Shown: one piece after another, positions 63,446 through 64,000 of the stretch | How the letters are laid out: the number at the start of each line of letters is the position of its first letter | How positions within the stretch are numbered: the stretch's first letter is position 1 | Assembly: GCA_958295825.1 (NCBI GenBank) | Contig: OY282375.1 | Location: forward strand, 3,147,489-3,211,488 | Reading direction: 5' to 3' | Length of the DNA stretch: 64,000 nt | From: an uncultured Candidatus Entotheonella sp. | GTDB lineage: Bacteria > Tectomicrobia > Entotheonellia > Entotheonellales > Entotheonellaceae | Program-made: the position numbers and the translations under genes | Notes under the pieces: model-generated | What the model was told of the DNA's origin: nothing | The model's input: the letters and a program-made list of their open reading frames with translations, nothing else | Database searches by the model: none

Positions 63446-64000
63446 TTAGCGGGAGCTGGTGGCGGAAACGAAATCGCTGTACGCTGGCATGCCGTGCTCG
63501 CCTTGATCCAGCCCTTCCACTTCCTCTTCCTCCGACACTCGCAGACCGATCACGGACTTGATGATGCCGAAGAATACGAGCGAGGCAACCACGCAGACGA
63601 CGCCATAGGCGACCACGCCGACGATCTGCGTGACCAGTTGTCCGGCACCGGCCTTGGCGCCGAAGATACCCACCGCCAGGGTGCCCCAGATGCCGCAGAC
63701 GAGATGGACGGACACGGCGCCCACCGGGTCATCCACGCGCACGCGGTCGAAGAAGACGACCGAGAAATACACGATCACGCCGGCGATCACGCCAATGAAG
63801 AACGCCGAGTGCAGGCCCATGAGATCGGCGCCGGCGGTGATGCCCACCAAGCCGGCCAGAATGCCGTTCAGGCCCATGGACAGGTCTGGCTTCCTGGAGA
63901 AGATCCAGGAGGTGTACATGGCGCCCAGGCCACCGGCAGCGGCGGCGATACACGTGGTCATCAGGGTCAGCGAGGTAGCTGCCGGGTCGGCGCTCAGAAC
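63446..64000 (-). CDS. amt: ammonium transporter, C-terminal part (truncated by window edge)
   Basis: The frame is open to the window edge and gives the last 184 residues of an Amt/MEP/Rh channel. Membrane segments are AAAAGGLGAMYTSWIF, NGILAGLVGITAGADLM, the LHSAFFIGVIAGVIVYFSVVFF pair, HLVCGIWGTLAVGIFGA (with the conserved channel His) and QIVGVVAYGVVCVVASLVFFGII. The cytoplasmic tail ends LRVSEEEEVEGLDQGEHGMPAYSDF, the standard GlnK-binding C-terminus of bacterial AmtB proteins. Its presence a few kb from gltBD is consistent with nitrogen assimilation. The N-terminal half and any glnK lie beyond the window. Confidence 0.93.
   Translation of the reverse strand, partial: VLSADPAATSLTLMTTCIAAAAGGLGAMYTSWIFSRKPDLSMGLNGILAGLVGITAGADLMGLHSAFFIGVIAGVIVYFSVVFFDRVRVDDPVGAVSVHLVCGIWGTLAVGIFGAKAGAGQLVTQIVGVVAYGVVCVVASLVFFGIIKSVIGLRVSEEEEVEGLDQGEHGMPAYSDFVSATSSR

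Overview
The window is 64 kb of bacterial chromosome with high GC content (about 60% by eye). Genes are densely packed on both strands and most are housekeeping or metabolic. RNase E/G, a LysM lytic transglycosylase, SecG, rhomboid and several Sec/Tat signal peptides point to a Gram-negative bacterium. Two luciferase-like (LLM) oxidoreductases, two acyl-CoA dehydrogenases, a fused indolepyruvate:ferredoxin oxidoreductase, boxB/boxC and a fused glycyl-tRNA synthetase suggest an uncultured environmental lineage. I cannot name the phylum. There is no phage and no CRISPR array; the only mobile DNA is one decayed IS5-family remnant.

Layout. 1-9.7 kb: tail of methylmalonyl-CoA epimerase, RNase E/G, acyl-CoA dehydrogenase, myo-inositol-phosphate synthase, then a minus-strand run of coiled-coil protein, MltD-like transglycosylase, TIM-barrel-like protein and threonine synthase. 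9.8-10.3 kb: the IS remnant. 10.4-21.6 kb: VWA protein, tpiA, secG, tRNA-Leu(GAG), acyl-CoA dehydrogenase, LLM oxidoreductase, Tat-exported cyclase, thrB, mtaB, P1 peptidase, purA. 21.8-32.8 kb: fused glyQS, exported YqgE-like protein, fused indolepyruvate oxidoreductase, boxB and boxC. 33-36.8 kb: dapF-ltaE-LLM-coiled-coil cluster. 36.9-38.7 kb: redox block (below). 38.8-49.7 kb: EEP-fold protein, CxxCH protein, enolase-superfamily enzyme, alpha/beta hydrolase, SDR, broken TetR gene, rhomboid, speA, Lon-N-domain protein, proA, two exported proteins. 49.8-64 kb: gltB-gltD, FabH-like synthase, lon, retropepsin-like protein, acyl-CoA ligase, hisC, partial amt.

The main discovery is at 37.3-37.9 kb. 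Two adjacent small genes each carry an in-frame TGA exactly where a thioredoxin-fold active site has its first cysteine: GUTTC in an ArsC/Spx-like protein and GUGPC in a glutaredoxin-like protein. Both are otherwise intact and both have potential stem-loops just after the TGA, so I read them as selenoproteins. They follow a ComEA-like gene behind a good sigma70-type promoter and converge, across a shared bidirectional terminator, on a gene for the catalytic subunit of ferredoxin:thioredoxin reductase. This suggests a ferredoxin-fed selenium redox relay.

Metabolic themes are aspartate-family and other amino-acid synthesis (thrC, thrB, dapF, ltaE, proA, hisC), nitrogen assimilation (gltBD, amt), and aromatic or acyl-CoA catabolism (indolepyruvate oxidoreductase, BoxBC, acyl-CoA dehydrogenases, acyl-CoA ligase). 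boxA is not in the window.
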